A stretch of 64,000 nucleotides of DNA from CAZCTC01 sp964501335 (GCA_964501335.1 CAZCTC010000003.1:116953-180952), one strand, 5' to 3'; shown: positions 43,270 to 51,742, numbered from the stretch's first letter. Numbers and translations are program-made. Notes: generated by a model not told the origin, from the sequence alone.

Positions 43270-43982
43270 GTGGGGAGGTACTCTTTGCGGAACGTGGAAT
43301 CTGGATCGGCACTTCGCTGATCTTTGCTCTGATCGCAGCCTGGAGCGCCTGGCTGATCGGGCAACGGGTCCCTCAGGTCCAGGCCCTGGTAGCCCGGTGG
43401 GAAGAGCTTCCGGAGACCCCCTGGATTTATCACACCTTGCGATTGGTCTATGCCATCGGCCTTCCCGCCGCCGCCCTGTTGGTCACCGGGTCGCTCACCG
43501 AACGGGGGCTTGGGTTGCAGCCCTTATTGCTGTTCGATTCCGCAGCTCCCCTGGAAACCGTCCAGGCCAATTGGGCCGATTGGGCGGGCGATTTCGGCTG
43601 GCTGCTGCTCTTCCTATCCGTCGCCGGCTTCCTCTTATGGATCGCTCGACGCAGCACCGGATTGCCCCAGGGCGATCGAGACCCCGGCATCGCCCTGCGC
43701 GAAGCCTGCTATCATCAGGCCCACTGGGCCTTCTATCGGGAACCCTTTGTCCTGTTGTGGGGACCTGCGATGGGAGCCTGGGGAGGGCTGGCGCTGGTTG
43801 TCGCAGAAGCTTTGCTCAATCCGATCCACTGGATCACTCTGCAACATCCGGGCCGCAGTCGCAACCTGCTCTTTCGTGCCGCCCTGGCTGTGCTCAGCAT
43901 GATCTTCTTTATCCAGACCCAAAATTTCTGGATGGCCCTGCTGCTGGATACCGGTCTCGGCTGGTTCTGGGGACAGGAATAA
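43266..43982 (+). CDS. Integral membrane protein, unknown function
   Basis: 238 aa from a GTG overlapping the kinase stop by 4 nt, so translation is coupled. About five hydrophobic segments are visible, including WIGTSLIFALIAAWSAWLIG, GLPAAALLVTG, WLLLFLSVAGFLLWIA and LVVAEALLNPIHW. A C-terminal stretch, HPGRSRNLLFRAALAVLSMIFF, contains two Arg and one His near a helix start. I considered a CAAX-protease (CPBP) fold but the paired Glu motif is absent, so I leave it unassigned. Being coupled to the kinase suggests it is either part of the sensing complex or its regulated effector. A terminator hairpin follows. Confidence 0.75.
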   Translation: MSGEVLFAERGIWIGTSLIFALIAAWSAWLIGQRVPQVQALVARWEELPETPWIYHTLRLVYAIGLPAAALLVTGSLTERGLGLQPLLLFDSAAPLETVQANWADWAGDFGWLLLFLSVAGFLLWIARRSTGLPQGDRDPGIALREACYHQAHWAFYREPFVLLWGPAMGAWGGLALVVAEALLNPIHWITLQHPGRSRNLLFRAALAVLSMIFFIQTQNFWMALLLDTGLGWFWGQE

Positions 43983-43999
43983 ACCTTCTCTATAAACAA

Positions 44000-44040
44000 C
44001 ACCGCCCAGGTCAAAAATATTCGACCTGGGCGGTGATTAT
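44000..44040 (+). terminator. Probable terminator of the YchF-kinase operon
   Basis: 13-bp perfect stem CACCGCCCAGGTC (44000-44012) with a 10-nt loop and right arm 44023-44035, followed by ATTATTTT. The stem sequence also resembles the outer flank seen beside several dispersed elements (CCGCCCAGATCAG and similar). Confidence 0.7.
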
Positions 44041-44045
44041 TTTAA

Positions 44046-44139
44046 CATCCCGCTGGACAAAAAGCGCCGCGCTGTGCGAAGCAGGAAGAGAGTTTTTTTG
44101 TTTATGTTTTCGCGGGCTTCAGAAAGCCCGCGAAAACAT
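44046..44139 (-). repeat. Dispersed hairpin element, copy 17, with tail
   Basis: Hairpin 44104-44139 (left arm ATGTTTTCGCGGGCTT, loop CAGA, perfect) with the tail at 44046-44103 in minus orientation. It is in the convergent gap before the sortase gene cluster. Confidence 0.9.
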
Positions 44140-44225
44140 GGACTTTTTCTCTGCATCCGCGGCGGCCTTGCGGTGAAATCCGGCGGCCCAATGTGACCGC
44201 CCTTATCTCAAAAGCTATGCTCTTA

Positions 44226-44465
44226 TCAGCCGCCCAAAACAAGCGGCACACCGATCGACAAAGCGACCAGCAACGTCATCATCACGGCCGCCAGAATGCC
44301 GATCCACTGCAAATCTTTCGTCACATAGCGATATTCCTCGTTCAGTTCTTCAGTCGTCGGAATATGCTGTTGCGCCACCGAACCACCCCGGCGAGGTGCG
44401 GCCGCAGCAACGACCCCACCCTCAGCTGCGGGGGCCACCGGCCCCATACGTCGAGTCTTCTTCAT
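44226..44465 (-). CDS. Small single-pass membrane protein next to the sortase
   Basis: 79 aa from the ATG at 44465, supported by GAGGAGTTACC upstream; the frame extends further upstream into the sortase gene without a better start. A basic N-terminus (MKKTRRMGP) with an Ala/Gly/Val-rich linker leads to TEELNEEYRYVTKDLQW and a C-terminal helix ILAAVMMTLLVALSIGVPLVL. It is probably a tail-anchored protein with the N-terminus inside. It lacks an LPxTG motif and is therefore not the sortase substrate. It is the last gene after the sortase (22 nt). No family is recognised. Confidence 0.75.
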   Translation of the reverse strand: MKKTRRMGPVAPAAEGGVVAAAAPRRGGSVAQQHIPTTEELNEEYRYVTKDLQWIGILAAVMMTLLVALSIGVPLVLGG

Positions 44466-44487
44466 GGTAACTCCTCCTGAGCTTATA

Positions 44488-45315
44488 CTATGATTCCAGC
44501 ACCGCAATCACGACAATGCGATGCGTGTCCAAACCATAAGGATAACAAGAAATCAAGGTCAACACCGGACTGCTGGTCGGCGCCATCACACTGACATCGG
44601 TATCTGCAATAATACGTGTCTGTTGTACGCGATACCGGTAAACCCGCGATTGAGTATGAACCAGCACCTCATCCCCGACCCGCAAATTGGGCAAATCCCG
44701 AAAGATCTCGCCATAAATATCGTTGTGCGCCGAAATAATCGCATTCCCGCGCGTCCCCGGGTTGGCGCTGCCGATATGATGGGCCGCCCCTTTTTTCAAA
44801 TTCTCCCAGTCATCGCCTTCCACCACAGGCGCATCCACCCCGATGATCGGGATCTCAATCCGCTGAGCCTGTTCAGGACCGGGCGTCGGAGCCGGCATCG
44901 GCGTAATCGCTTCGACCAGATGGCGCAGATGCGCCGGAATCGGTGCCGGGGCCGATTCCCCCCGGGCATCCGGGGGAGTATGGCCGCCCGGCAGCAAAAC
45001 GACATTAATTGCTGGAGTGGCGGTTGCCGTGGGCAAAGCCTGAGATTCCCGGCTCTCCTCGTTGATCCCTTTGACGGTCACCCCCATCTGGGCCACCACC
45101 ACAATCAAACCGACCACCGCCAGAATCTCTACCAGCAACAACAGTTGATTGGCCAGCCATCCCCACGTAAAACGCCAGGGCGCACGACCTTTCAGAGCTC
45201 CCGTTTCCAGACCCTGCCCCCCCAGGCGCCGCAACCGTTCTTCACGACGACGCCTTCGCAGGATCTCTTCCAGCTCTTCAATCGTCAGCTCTTCGACTGG
45301 TCGGCGATCTTTCAC
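44488..45315 (-). CDS. Sortase (class D/E-like)
   Basis: 275 aa. The N-terminal 50 residues are charged and basic (EELTIEELEEILRRRRREERLRRLGG). A single membrane anchor, LLLLVEILAVVGLIVVVAQMGV, follows (about 60-85), then a Pro/Thr-rich linker and the sortase barrel. The catalytic triad is visible: His197 in ISAHND, Cys257 in LTLISCYPY and Arg266 in DTHRIVV. Sortases join surface proteins to envelope components through a sorting signal; no candidate substrate is in this window. A GTG start overlaps the stop of the methyltransferase gene by 4 nt (GTGA). The position in a polysaccharide cluster suggests attachment at the cell surface. Confidence 0.92.
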   Translation of the reverse strand: MKDRRPVEELTIEELEEILRRRRREERLRRLGGQGLETGALKGRAPWRFTWGWLANQLLLLVEILAVVGLIVVVAQMGVTVKGINEESRESQALPTATATPAINVVLLPGGHTPPDARGESAPAPIPAHLRHLVEAITPMPAPTPGPEQAQRIEIPIIGVDAPVVEGDDWENLKKGAAHHIGSANPGTRGNAIISAHNDIYGEIFRDLPNLRVGDEVLVHTQSRVYRYRVQQTRIIADTDVSVMAPTSSPVLTLISCYPYGLDTHRIVVIAVLES

Positions 45316-46115
45316 TTCTCCCCTACAGCAAAAACTTCACGCTCAAAAAACCACCGGAAAGGCGGACAATCAAACAACAACCGGCGCATCCCCTGAAATA
45401 CCAGATTCTCATGGCGATGCTGAGGCGGAGAGCTCAACCAGACCCGCACATTGCGGAACCCGGCCCGGCGTAAATTGGCCCCCAGACTGAAAATGGATTG
45501 TTCATTCACATGTACGTGGAGATTAGCCGGAATCAACGCCCGAGGGTTTTTAGGATAAGCCGCACCCTGTCCCATCAATATCCGTACCATTCGCACCAGA
45601 GGATAAGCATAACGGTCATACCAGATATTGGGGGCCGTATGCACGGCAATTCGTCCCCCCGGCTTCAAAATGCGCGCCGACTCGCTCAACGCCTGATCCA
45701 GTTGGGCCGGGTAAAGGTGCTCCACTATGTCAAACATCAAAATCCGATCGAAACTGGCATTTGCAAAGGGCAAACGCAACGCATCCGCCTGATAAATTCC
45801 AATCCCCTTTTCGCCGGTTCGATCGACAATCTGCCGGGAAAGCCGCACCGCAGCGGCCGCATAATCCAGCCCCAAAGCCTGGGCTTGCATTTGAGCGACA
45901 TGCCGCAACACCTCGCCACGGCCGCAGCCCACATCCAAAACCCGCATCCCGGGCGCAATCCCGGCAACGGCTAAAGCCGCCGCCAACCGCCGGGAAAGGT
46001 TCTCGCCCTCAGTAGAAATGAACTCCTGATAGCCCTCACAAACACTGAGAAAATACTGTTCATCGTATAGGGTAGAGGGAACCCCTTGAGAAATTTCTTT
46101 TCCGCTCAAACTCAT
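45312..46115 (-). CDS. Class I SAM-dependent methyltransferase of the polysaccharide cluster
   Basis: 267 aa from the ATG at 46115, which has AGGTGAAG upstream; a TTG at 46130 is an alternative. Motif I is VLDVGCGRGEVL (about residues 59-70), followed by GLDYAAAAV, FDRILMFDIVEHL (motif IV with D-I-V-E-H) and LKPGGRIAVHTAPN. The C-terminal half, FSLGANLRRAGFRNVRVWLSS and a cysteine/aromatic stretch, is typical for glycan- or lipid-modifying methyltransferases. It is placed between the glycosylphosphotransferase and the sortase, so a role in methylating a surface glycan is the best guess. Translation is coupled to the sortase. Confidence 0.88.
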   Translation of the reverse strand: MSLSGKEISQGVPSTLYDEQYFLSVCEGYQEFISTEGENLSRRLAAALAVAGIAPGMRVLDVGCGRGEVLRHVAQMQAQALGLDYAAAAVRLSRQIVDRTGEKGIGIYQADALRLPFANASFDRILMFDIVEHLYPAQLDQALSESARILKPGGRIAVHTAPNIWYDRYAYPLVRMVRILMGQGAAYPKNPRALIPANLHVHVNEQSIFSLGANLRRAGFRNVRVWLSSPPQHRHENLVFQGMRRLLFDCPPFRWFFEREVFAVGEK

Positions 46116-46186
46116 CTTCACCTGTCTCAATCTTGGGCGATTATAACCCAGAGCCGGCAGAAATCAATTGCCGCCTGACTTTTGAG

Positions 46187-46223
46187 CATAACTTCGCGCG
46201 CCTTTCAGGCGCGCGAAGTTATG
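46187..46223. repeat. Dispersed hairpin element, copy 18
   Basis: Perfect 17-bp stem, left arm CATAACTTCGCGCGCCT (46187-46203), loop TTC, right arm 46207-46223. It lies between two genes of the same strand within the polysaccharide cluster. Confidence 0.9.
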
Positions 46224-46240
46224 CCAAAAGAAATTCCACG

Positions 46241-47659
46241 CTAATAAGCATTCGGAGACCGGAACAACTGCAAGACCGTCCGAATAATAATCTTGACATC
46301 CAGGGCAATCGACCAGTTCTCAATATACCAGAGATCGTACTTCGTACGTTCGGCAATCGAGGTATCTCCCCGCAACCCGTTCACCTGCGCCCAGCCCGTC
46401 ATCCCGGCCTTCTCACGATGCCGTTCCATATACCGGGGAATGCTCCGTCGAAACTGTTCCACATACACCGGCCGTTCCGGGCGCGGCCCCACCAGACTCA
46501 TCTGTCCCAGCAACACATTGATCAACTGCGGCAATTCATCAATGTTGGTCTTACGCAAAAAGCCCCCCAACCGGGTCCGCCGCGGATCGTTCTCCGTGGT
46601 CCAGCCGGGTCCCTGCTTCTCCGCATCCACCCGCATCGAACGGAATTTTAACACCGGAAAGGGACGGGCATCCAATCCCATCCGTTCCTGAGCATAAAAA
46701 ACCGGCCCCGGCGACTCCAGTTTGATCAACAAACTCACCAGCATCAACAACGGCGAGATCATAACCAGGCCCACCGCCGACCCGACCAGATCCATCCCGC
46801 GCTTAAACACCCGCTTCCATCCGGTCAAAGCAATATCCCGCACCGTCAACAGCGGCAATCCGCCCAACTCGCCAATGCTTACCGGCCCGGCCATGATCTG
46901 AAACAGGTCCGGATAAACCCGGATGGTGACCCGACCACGCTCACATTCCGAGATAATCCACAAAATCTCCTGATGGCTGGTCTCTTCGGGCAACGCAATG
47001 ATCACCTCATCCGACTGCACCTCATCGATGATCTGACTGAGCTGCGCCATCGCCCCCACGACCGGCACCCCCAACAGGGAAGCCGGCGCCAATCCATTCG
47101 GCGAGACCACGCCTACCGCATCGTACCCCAGCTCAGGCGACCAGAGGATCTTCTGCAAAATCATGCGGGCAATTTCCCCGGTGCCCAACACCAACACCCG
47201 TCGATGGGCCCAGCCGCGCCGCCGGATCAACAACCGCCGCAGCCAGTCGCTGAACATCCGCCCCAACGTCAACAACACCAGCGAGAAAAACCACGCATAA
47301 ACCACCATGGCGCGGGAATAATCGCGCGCCATGGTGAAATTCTGCAAAAGCAAAGAATCCAGCGAAATCCCCACCAGCGTCCCAATGGTCGTCGCCGCCG
47401 CCACGCTGTAGAACTCATCCACCCGCGAAGAACGCGTCGATTGATAAAGCCGGGCAAAAAAGAAAGCCGTTAAAATGGAAAAAATGTGGATCACCAAAAG
47501 AGGCACGTATTCGCTGAAGGCGCCCAGATTCTGGGCCGCGTCGGGCAACGGAATCGCCCTCCGCGCCACATACGCAAGCGCAGAAGCCACCCCGGCCATC
47601 AAGACATCCGTCACCACCATCATCAACAAGAAATAGCGTAGGGCACGATCGGCTTTCAT
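46241..47659 (-). CDS. Polyprenyl glycosylphosphotransferase (WbaP/exopolysaccharide initiating enzyme)
   Basis: 472 aa from the ATG at 47659 (GGGAGAACTGC upstream). The topology is that of the PHPT family: five N-terminal hydrophobic segments, a Rossmann-like middle (RVLVLGTGEIARMIL, VVSPNGL), then the catalytic C-terminal domain. The latter begins GWKRVFKRGMDLVGSAVGLVMISPLLMLVSLLIK, with PVFYAQERMG, KFRSM, DELPQLINVLLG and SLVGPRPERP, all hallmark strings. It transfers a sugar-1-phosphate from UDP-sugar to undecaprenyl phosphate. The first codon overlaps the GT2 stop (ATGA), so the two enzymes start and extend the same repeat unit. Confidence 0.95.
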   Translation of the reverse strand: MKADRALRYFLLMMVVTDVLMAGVASALAYVARRAIPLPDAAQNLGAFSEYVPLLVIHIFSILTAFFFARLYQSTRSSRVDEFYSVAAATTIGTLVGISLDSLLLQNFTMARDYSRAMVVYAWFFSLVLLTLGRMFSDWLRRLLIRRRGWAHRRVLVLGTGEIARMILQKILWSPELGYDAVGVVSPNGLAPASLLGVPVVGAMAQLSQIIDEVQSDEVIIALPEETSHQEILWIISECERGRVTIRVYPDLFQIMAGPVSIGELGGLPLLTVRDIALTGWKRVFKRGMDLVGSAVGLVMISPLLMLVSLLIKLESPGPVFYAQERMGLDARPFPVLKFRSMRVDAEKQGPGWTTENDPRRTRLGGFLRKTNIDELPQLINVLLGQMSLVGPRPERPVYVEQFRRSIPRYMERHREKAGMTGWAQVNGLRGDTSIAERTKYDLWYIENWSIALDVKIIIRTVLQLFRSPNAY

Positions 47660-48549
47660 GCAGTTCTCCCGAAGTTCTTGGAAACGCGTAGCCGGACCAG
47701 CCACGTCTGGAACCGGATGGCCCCGAGCACAATGTAATGCAACCAGCGCGGGGTCTCAGCCTCGTAATGCTTCTGATAGAAGATCTCCATGGCGCGCCAG
47801 AATTCAATCTGCGCCCGCGGACTCTGCCGGCTGGCCGCCCGTTTGACATGCAAAACCGTCACTTCCGGATAGTAATAAACCTTCCAGCCCGCCGCCTTGA
47901 TCCGGAAAGCCCAATCCAGATCTTCCCCATACATAAAGAACGTCGAATCCAGCAATCCCACCTTATCGATCGCCTCCCGGCGCACCTGCATATAAGCGCC
48001 GACCACCGAATCGACCTCTACCGTTTCGTGTTCATCCAGATAGGTCAGGTTATAGCGGCCAAAGCGCCGACTGCGCGGAAAAAGCCGCCCCAGCCCCGAC
48101 ATCCGATAAAACGAAATTTCCGGAGAAGGAAAAGAACGCCGACAGGCCATATCCAGCGAACCATCAGGGCGGACCAGCCGGGGCCCCGCTACCCCGATTT
48201 CGGGCCGCGCATCCATAAAAGCCACCATCCCGGCCAAAGCCTCCGGCGGAAGCTCCGTATCGGGATTGAGCAGCAGCGCATAACGGGGAGCCGTTGCCCC
48301 CGCGCCCTGGTCAAAGCCCAACAAACGCAAGCCCTGATTATTGGCGGCCGGATAGCCCACATTATCTGGATTGGCGATCAATTGAACCGCGGGGAACTCC
48401 TGCGCCACCATTGCAGCGCTGCCGTCAGGGGAAGCATTATCGACCACACAGGCAACAAAAGAAACTCCCACACTGGCCTGAAGTGTTTCCAGACAGCGGC
48501 GGAGCAAATCGCGTGTATTGTAGTTGACTATGACAATGCCCAGGTCCAT
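47656..48549 (-). CDS. Family 2 glycosyltransferase
   Basis: 297 aa from the ATG at 48549 (a TTG at 48552 is possible). GT-A fold: VNYNTRDLLRRCLETL at the N-terminus, VVDNASPDGSA, NVGYPAANNQGL, and the metal-binding region LLLNPDTELP. Then comes AYMQVRREAIDKVGLLDSTFFMYGEDLDW, with the typical E-D-x-D-W acceptor signature of rhamnosyl-type GT2 enzymes. No transmembrane helix is obvious. A TAGAAT box on the minus strand lies 9 nt upstream and no ribosome binding site is seen, so it may be transcribed leaderless. It is the first gene of the surface polysaccharide operon. Confidence 0.93.
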   Translation of the reverse strand: MDLGIVIVNYNTRDLLRRCLETLQASVGVSFVACVVDNASPDGSAAMVAQEFPAVQLIANPDNVGYPAANNQGLRLLGFDQGAGATAPRYALLLNPDTELPPEALAGMVAFMDARPEIGVAGPRLVRPDGSLDMACRRSFPSPEISFYRMSGLGRLFPRSRRFGRYNLTYLDEHETVEVDSVVGAYMQVRREAIDKVGLLDSTFFMYGEDLDWAFRIKAAGWKVYYYPEVTVLHVKRAASRQSPRAQIEFWRAMEIFYQKHYEAETPRWLHYIVLGAIRFQTWLVRLRVSKNFGRTA

Positions 48550-48614
48550 CAAGACGCTATTCTAACACATAGAAGGGAGCTGACAAGCGAGGTTTATTAA
48601 TGACAAGCATCACA

Positions 48615-48643
48615 TTGACATTGACTTTCTGTCCCTTTACAAT
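48615..48643 (+). promoter_or_regulatory. Strong sigma-70 promoter of the aminotransferase
   Basis: TTGACA (48615-48620), an exact 17-bp spacer and TACAAT (48638-48643). The leader from here to the ATG is about 120 nt. Confidence 0.85.
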
Positions 48644-48697
48644 TAAAACAGGTATGGTTTCATTAACCAAAAAGTTGGGCCATCACAACGATCCTTT

Positions 48698-48729
48698 ACC
48701 TGCAAAAAGATCTTTCTTGCAGGTTTTTT
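48698..48729 (+). terminator. Terminator-like hairpin inside the aminotransferase leader (possible attenuator)
   Basis: Stem ACCTGCAA (48698-48705) with TTGCAGGT (48717-48724), running into TTTTTT. It stands between the promoter and the gene, so it would stop most transcripts unless opened. CAGGT at 48649-48653 could pair with the ACCTG of the left arm as an antiterminator. Confidence 0.6.
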
Positions 48730-48770
48730 ATTCTCTCCCCATTTAAAACTTTAGTACAAGGAGGATGTGA

Positions 48771-50009
48771 ATGACCGTTTATGCAAATTCGTCCGGGGCT
48801 CCGGCGGTCAATTGGGAACGTTTCCTGGCGCAGCGCACCCACCAGATGAAGAGTTCGGCCATCCGCGAACTGTTGAAACTGACCCAAAGCCCAGATGTAA
48901 TCTCCTTCGCCGGTGGGATGCCGGCTCCTGAATTCTTCCCGGCTCGGGAAATCGAAGAAGCCTGCCATTACATCCTGCGCGAAGAATGCAAAGAAGCTTT
49001 ACAATACAGCTCAACTGAAGGTTACCGACCGCTCCGTGAGTTTCTGGCCGATTCAATGGCCAAATACGGGATTCAACACAGCCCCGACAATATCATGATC
49101 ACCACCGGCTCCCAACAGGCTCTGGACCTGGTGGGAAAAATCTTCATCGATCCCGGTTCCTATGTTGTGACCGGCCGCCCCACTTACGTAGGAGCCATTC
49201 AGTCCTGGCGCGCTTATCAGGCGCAATTCATGAGCATCCCGCTCGACGAAAAAGGGATGCAGACCGACATCCTGGAAAAAGAACTGGCACAGTGTAAAGA
49301 ACTTCCCCGCTTCCTCTACATCCTGCCCAACTTCCACAACCCGGCCGGCACCACCCTACCCGAAGAACGCCGCCGGCATGTGGTCGAACTCGCCCGCAAA
49401 CATGATCTGATCATCATTGAAGACGATCCCTATGGAGCCCTGCGCTATGAAGGGGAAGATGTCCTCCCGATCTCTGCCATGGCGCCCGAACGTACCATCT
49501 ACCTCGGCACCTTCTCCAAAACCCTGGTCCCCGGCCTGCGCATCGGCTGGATCGTGGCCCCGGCCGAAATCGTCTTCCGCCTCGCCCAGGCCAAGCAGGG
49601 AGCCGACCTGCACTCCAGCACCTTCGACCAGATGCTGGCCAACGATGTCGCGCAACGCGGCATCCTCCGTCCGCACGTCAAGCGCCTGCGCCAGGTCTAC
49701 AAAGAACGCCGGGACACCATGCTGGACGCCCTGGAAGAATTCTGGCCGGAAGGCAGCGCCTGGACCCGCCCTGAAGGTGGTCTCTTCCTCTGGGCTCGCG
49801 TTCCTGAATCGATCAATACGATGACCCTGATGCAAAGGGCCATTGCGGAAAAAAGAGTCGCTTATGTGCCCGGTGTCAATTTCTATCCCTACGAAGACGG
49901 CGGCTTCAATGCCATGCGGCTGAATTTCTCCTATGCCTCTCAAGATAAAATTGTCGAGGGAATTCGCCGCCTGGGTGAACTGACCAAAGAGGAATTGATC
50001 CGCAAATAA
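48771..50009 (+). CDS. PLP-dependent aminotransferase, MocR/LysN-like subgroup I
   Basis: 412 aa. Fold-type I with the cofactor lysine Lys250 in GTFSKTLVPGLRIGW. Other landmarks are VISFAGGMPAPEFFP near the N-terminus, TTGSQQALDL, PTYVGAIQ, YILPNFHNPAGTTL, and DDPYGALRYEG, all shared with the 2-aminoadipate/LysN and multi-substrate aminotransferases. The gene probably makes or degrades branched, aromatic or 2-aminoadipate amino acids; the side-chain specificity cannot be read. AAGGAGGATGTGA precedes the ATG. It has its own promoter with a terminator-like leader, which suggests regulation by product. Confidence 0.92.
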   Translation: MTVYANSSGAPAVNWERFLAQRTHQMKSSAIRELLKLTQSPDVISFAGGMPAPEFFPAREIEEACHYILREECKEALQYSSTEGYRPLREFLADSMAKYGIQHSPDNIMITTGSQQALDLVGKIFIDPGSYVVTGRPTYVGAIQSWRAYQAQFMSIPLDEKGMQTDILEKELAQCKELPRFLYILPNFHNPAGTTLPEERRRHVVELARKHDLIIIEDDPYGALRYEGEDVLPISAMAPERTIYLGTFSKTLVPGLRIGWIVAPAEIVFRLAQAKQGADLHSSTFDQMLANDVAQRGILRPHVKRLRQVYKERRDTMLDALEEFWPEGSAWTRPEGGLFLWARVPESINTMTLMQRAIAEKRVAYVPGVNFYPYEDGGFNAMRLNFSYASQDKIVEGIRRLGELTKEELIRK

Positions 50010-50045
50010 AGCTTAAGGGAAAAAGTCCCGGATCTGAATGAAAAA

Positions 50046-50083
50046 CATATTTTCGGCGGCTTCGAAAAGCCGCCGAAAATATG
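50046..50083. repeat. Dispersed hairpin element, copy 19 (convergent gap)
   Basis: Perfect 17-bp stem, left arm CATATTTTCGGCGGCTT (50046-50062), loop CGAA, right arm 50067-50083. Confidence 0.92.
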
Positions 50084-50101
50084 AATTAAAAATTCTCCCC
50101 A

Positions 50102-50917
50102 TCAGGGACTCAGCCACTGATCCCCATCAATCTGATGAACCCACATCACCGTCCAGTACATCTCCCCGGTTTTTTCATCAGTACATTGCGCCACTTCCGC
50201 CGAAGGCGGCACCCCCTCCGGAATCAGCACCCCACTCCCATCGGGAATTCGATTGTCGTTCCCAAACAGATAAACATCGGTGCGTTCCGAATCTACCACC
50301 CAGATCGGCCCGCGCAAACCGGCCGACCAGACGCCCACCAACACCTGCCAGTGACTTTCCTCCGGCACCCCGCGCCGCATCGCCACCGCCGCCGCATATT
50401 GCCGCATCACATCGGTGGCATAAGCCCGCGGCCGTCGAGCCTGCGCCAGATCCCAGCCCCCATTGTAGGCCGCCAAAGCATTGAAAAGATCGCCCTTTCC
50501 CTGGCAAATCACCGTAGTCAGGATTCGGGTGCCGTGGTAAAGGTTGGAAGCAGGATCTAATAACACATCCTCATGTGGACGCCACTTAAAACCCGACTCA
50601 TAAGACATCACCTGCATCAACCCCACAGCGCCTTTGTAACTGATCGCTTTCTCATTTCCCCGGGATTCCTTCCAGATCACCGAAGCGATCAAATCGGGAT
50701 CTGTACTCCAGCGTTTGGCCTCGACATCGATCAAACTATCCCAACGCTGAATATTTTCCGACCAGTAAGGAGAAAGAATAGCCCCTTGTCCGGCAGGACG
50801 ATCAATCATCGCGAATAGGGGTGGGTCATCCTCAGCAGCCAGAGCAGATCCGGGAATCCCCAGTGCTGCCCCACCCAAAATTACCAAGACGGCCAGCGCA
50901 AAACGCCACCGTTGCAT
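50102..50917 (-). CDS. Secreted lytic transglycosylase (SLT domain)
   Basis: 271 aa from the ATG at 50917, where AAGGAGGAAGG lies upstream; the frame continues further without a sensible start. Signal peptide MQRWRFALAVLVILGGAALG ... ALAAED. The lysozyme-like domain has the catalytic Glu84 in IWKESRGNE, followed by GAVGLMQVMS and, later, AAYNGGW. These are the canonical strings of the family that cuts glycan strands of peptidoglycan with 1,6-anhydro ends. The C-terminal 90 residues contain a WSAGLRGPIWVVDSERTDVYLFG stretch and may bind wall material. Confidence 0.9.
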   Translation of the reverse strand: MQRWRFALAVLVILGGAALGIPGSALAAEDDPPLFAMIDRPAGQGAILSPYWSENIQRWDSLIDVEAKRWSTDPDLIASVIWKESRGNEKAISYKGAVGLMQVMSYESGFKWRPHEDVLLDPASNLYHGTRILTTVICQGKGDLFNALAAYNGGWDLAQARRPRAYATDVMRQYAAAVAMRRGVPEESHWQVLVGVWSAGLRGPIWVVDSERTDVYLFGNDNRIPDGSGVLIPEGVPPSAEVAQCTDEKTGEMYWTVMWVHQIDGDQWLSP

Positions 50918-51085
50918 TGAGCCTTCCTCCTTGAAACTAAAATTAAAGTAATCCCCCCTCAATCCCTTGCAATTCCTGGCCTTGTAGGGCACTCAAAAGG
51001 AAAAGGGTCTGAAGTTTGAAGTCTGAATCGACCCGGAAAAAAACAAGGTAGAAGTCACTATAAAAGGGGATAGAAAATTGTCAAG

Positions 51086-51742
51086 TTAGTTGCTCACTAA
51101 ACCATAGCGCCAGGCCAGCACAGCCGCCTGAGTACGATCCGTAACGTTCAATTTACTGAACAAAATGCTGATATAATTACGCACCGTCCCTTCCGAAAGA
51201 AACAACCGCCCCGCAATATCCGTATTGGATAGCCCGTGCGCCAGCAGCACCAGAATCTCTCGTTCCCGCTCACTCAACTCCGCCAGAAAAGCCGGCGGCG
51301 GCAAAGGCGTCCCCTGGGCCACCCGGGAAAAAATCTTGCCGGCCACCTGAGGATCCACATGGGTCTGCCCGGCCACCGTCCCCTTGATTGCCGCCACCAG
51401 GGCCTCACGCGGCGTATCCTTAAGCAAATACCCTGCCGCGCCGCTGCGGATCGCATCGAAAACCCATTCATCCGCATCATAGGTGGTCAATACCAACACT
51501 TTGATATGCGGAAATTCTTTTTGAATACGCGAAGTAGCCTGGATGCCGTTCATGAACGGCATCTTCAGATCCATCAACACCAGAGCGGGCTGCAATTCAG
51601 GGATCAACTCCAACGCCTCTGCCCCATCACGCGCCAGCCCCACCACCTGCAACCCGGACTCGACACTTAGAATCGCCTTCAACCCTTCCCGCACCACATC
51701 CTGATCGTCACAAATCATAACTTTGATCGTCATTTGCTTCAT
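51086..51742 (-). CDS. NarL/FixJ-type response regulator
   Basis: 218 aa. Receiver: CDDQDVVREGL, phospho-acceptor Asp58 in LVLMDLKMP, TTYDAD at the T/S position, and Lys in YLLKDTP. The C-terminal LuxR-type HTH is LSEREREILVLLAHGLSNTDIAGRLFLSEGTVRNYISILFSKLNV. GGAAAGGCA precedes the ATG. Its kinase partner is the gene at 52061-53326 on the same strand, 318 nt upstream, but a palindrome-rich insertion lies between, so polycistronic transcription may be weakened. The likely DNA target is discussed for 53501-53540. Confidence 0.94.
   Translation of the reverse strand: MKQMTIKVMICDDQDVVREGLKAILSVESGLQVVGLARDGAEALELIPELQPALVLMDLKMPFMNGIQATSRIQKEFPHIKVLVLTTYDADEWVFDAIRSGAAGYLLKDTPREALVAAIKGTVAGQTHVDPQVAGKIFSRVAQGTPLPPPAFLAELSEREREILVLLAHGLSNTDIAGRLFLSEGTVRNYISILFSKLNVTDRTQAAVLAWRYGLVSN

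Noticed and set aside
43266..43982. CAAX protease (CPBP) family for the membrane protein after the kinase
   Set aside because: The paired-Glu and Arg motif of that family is not present.
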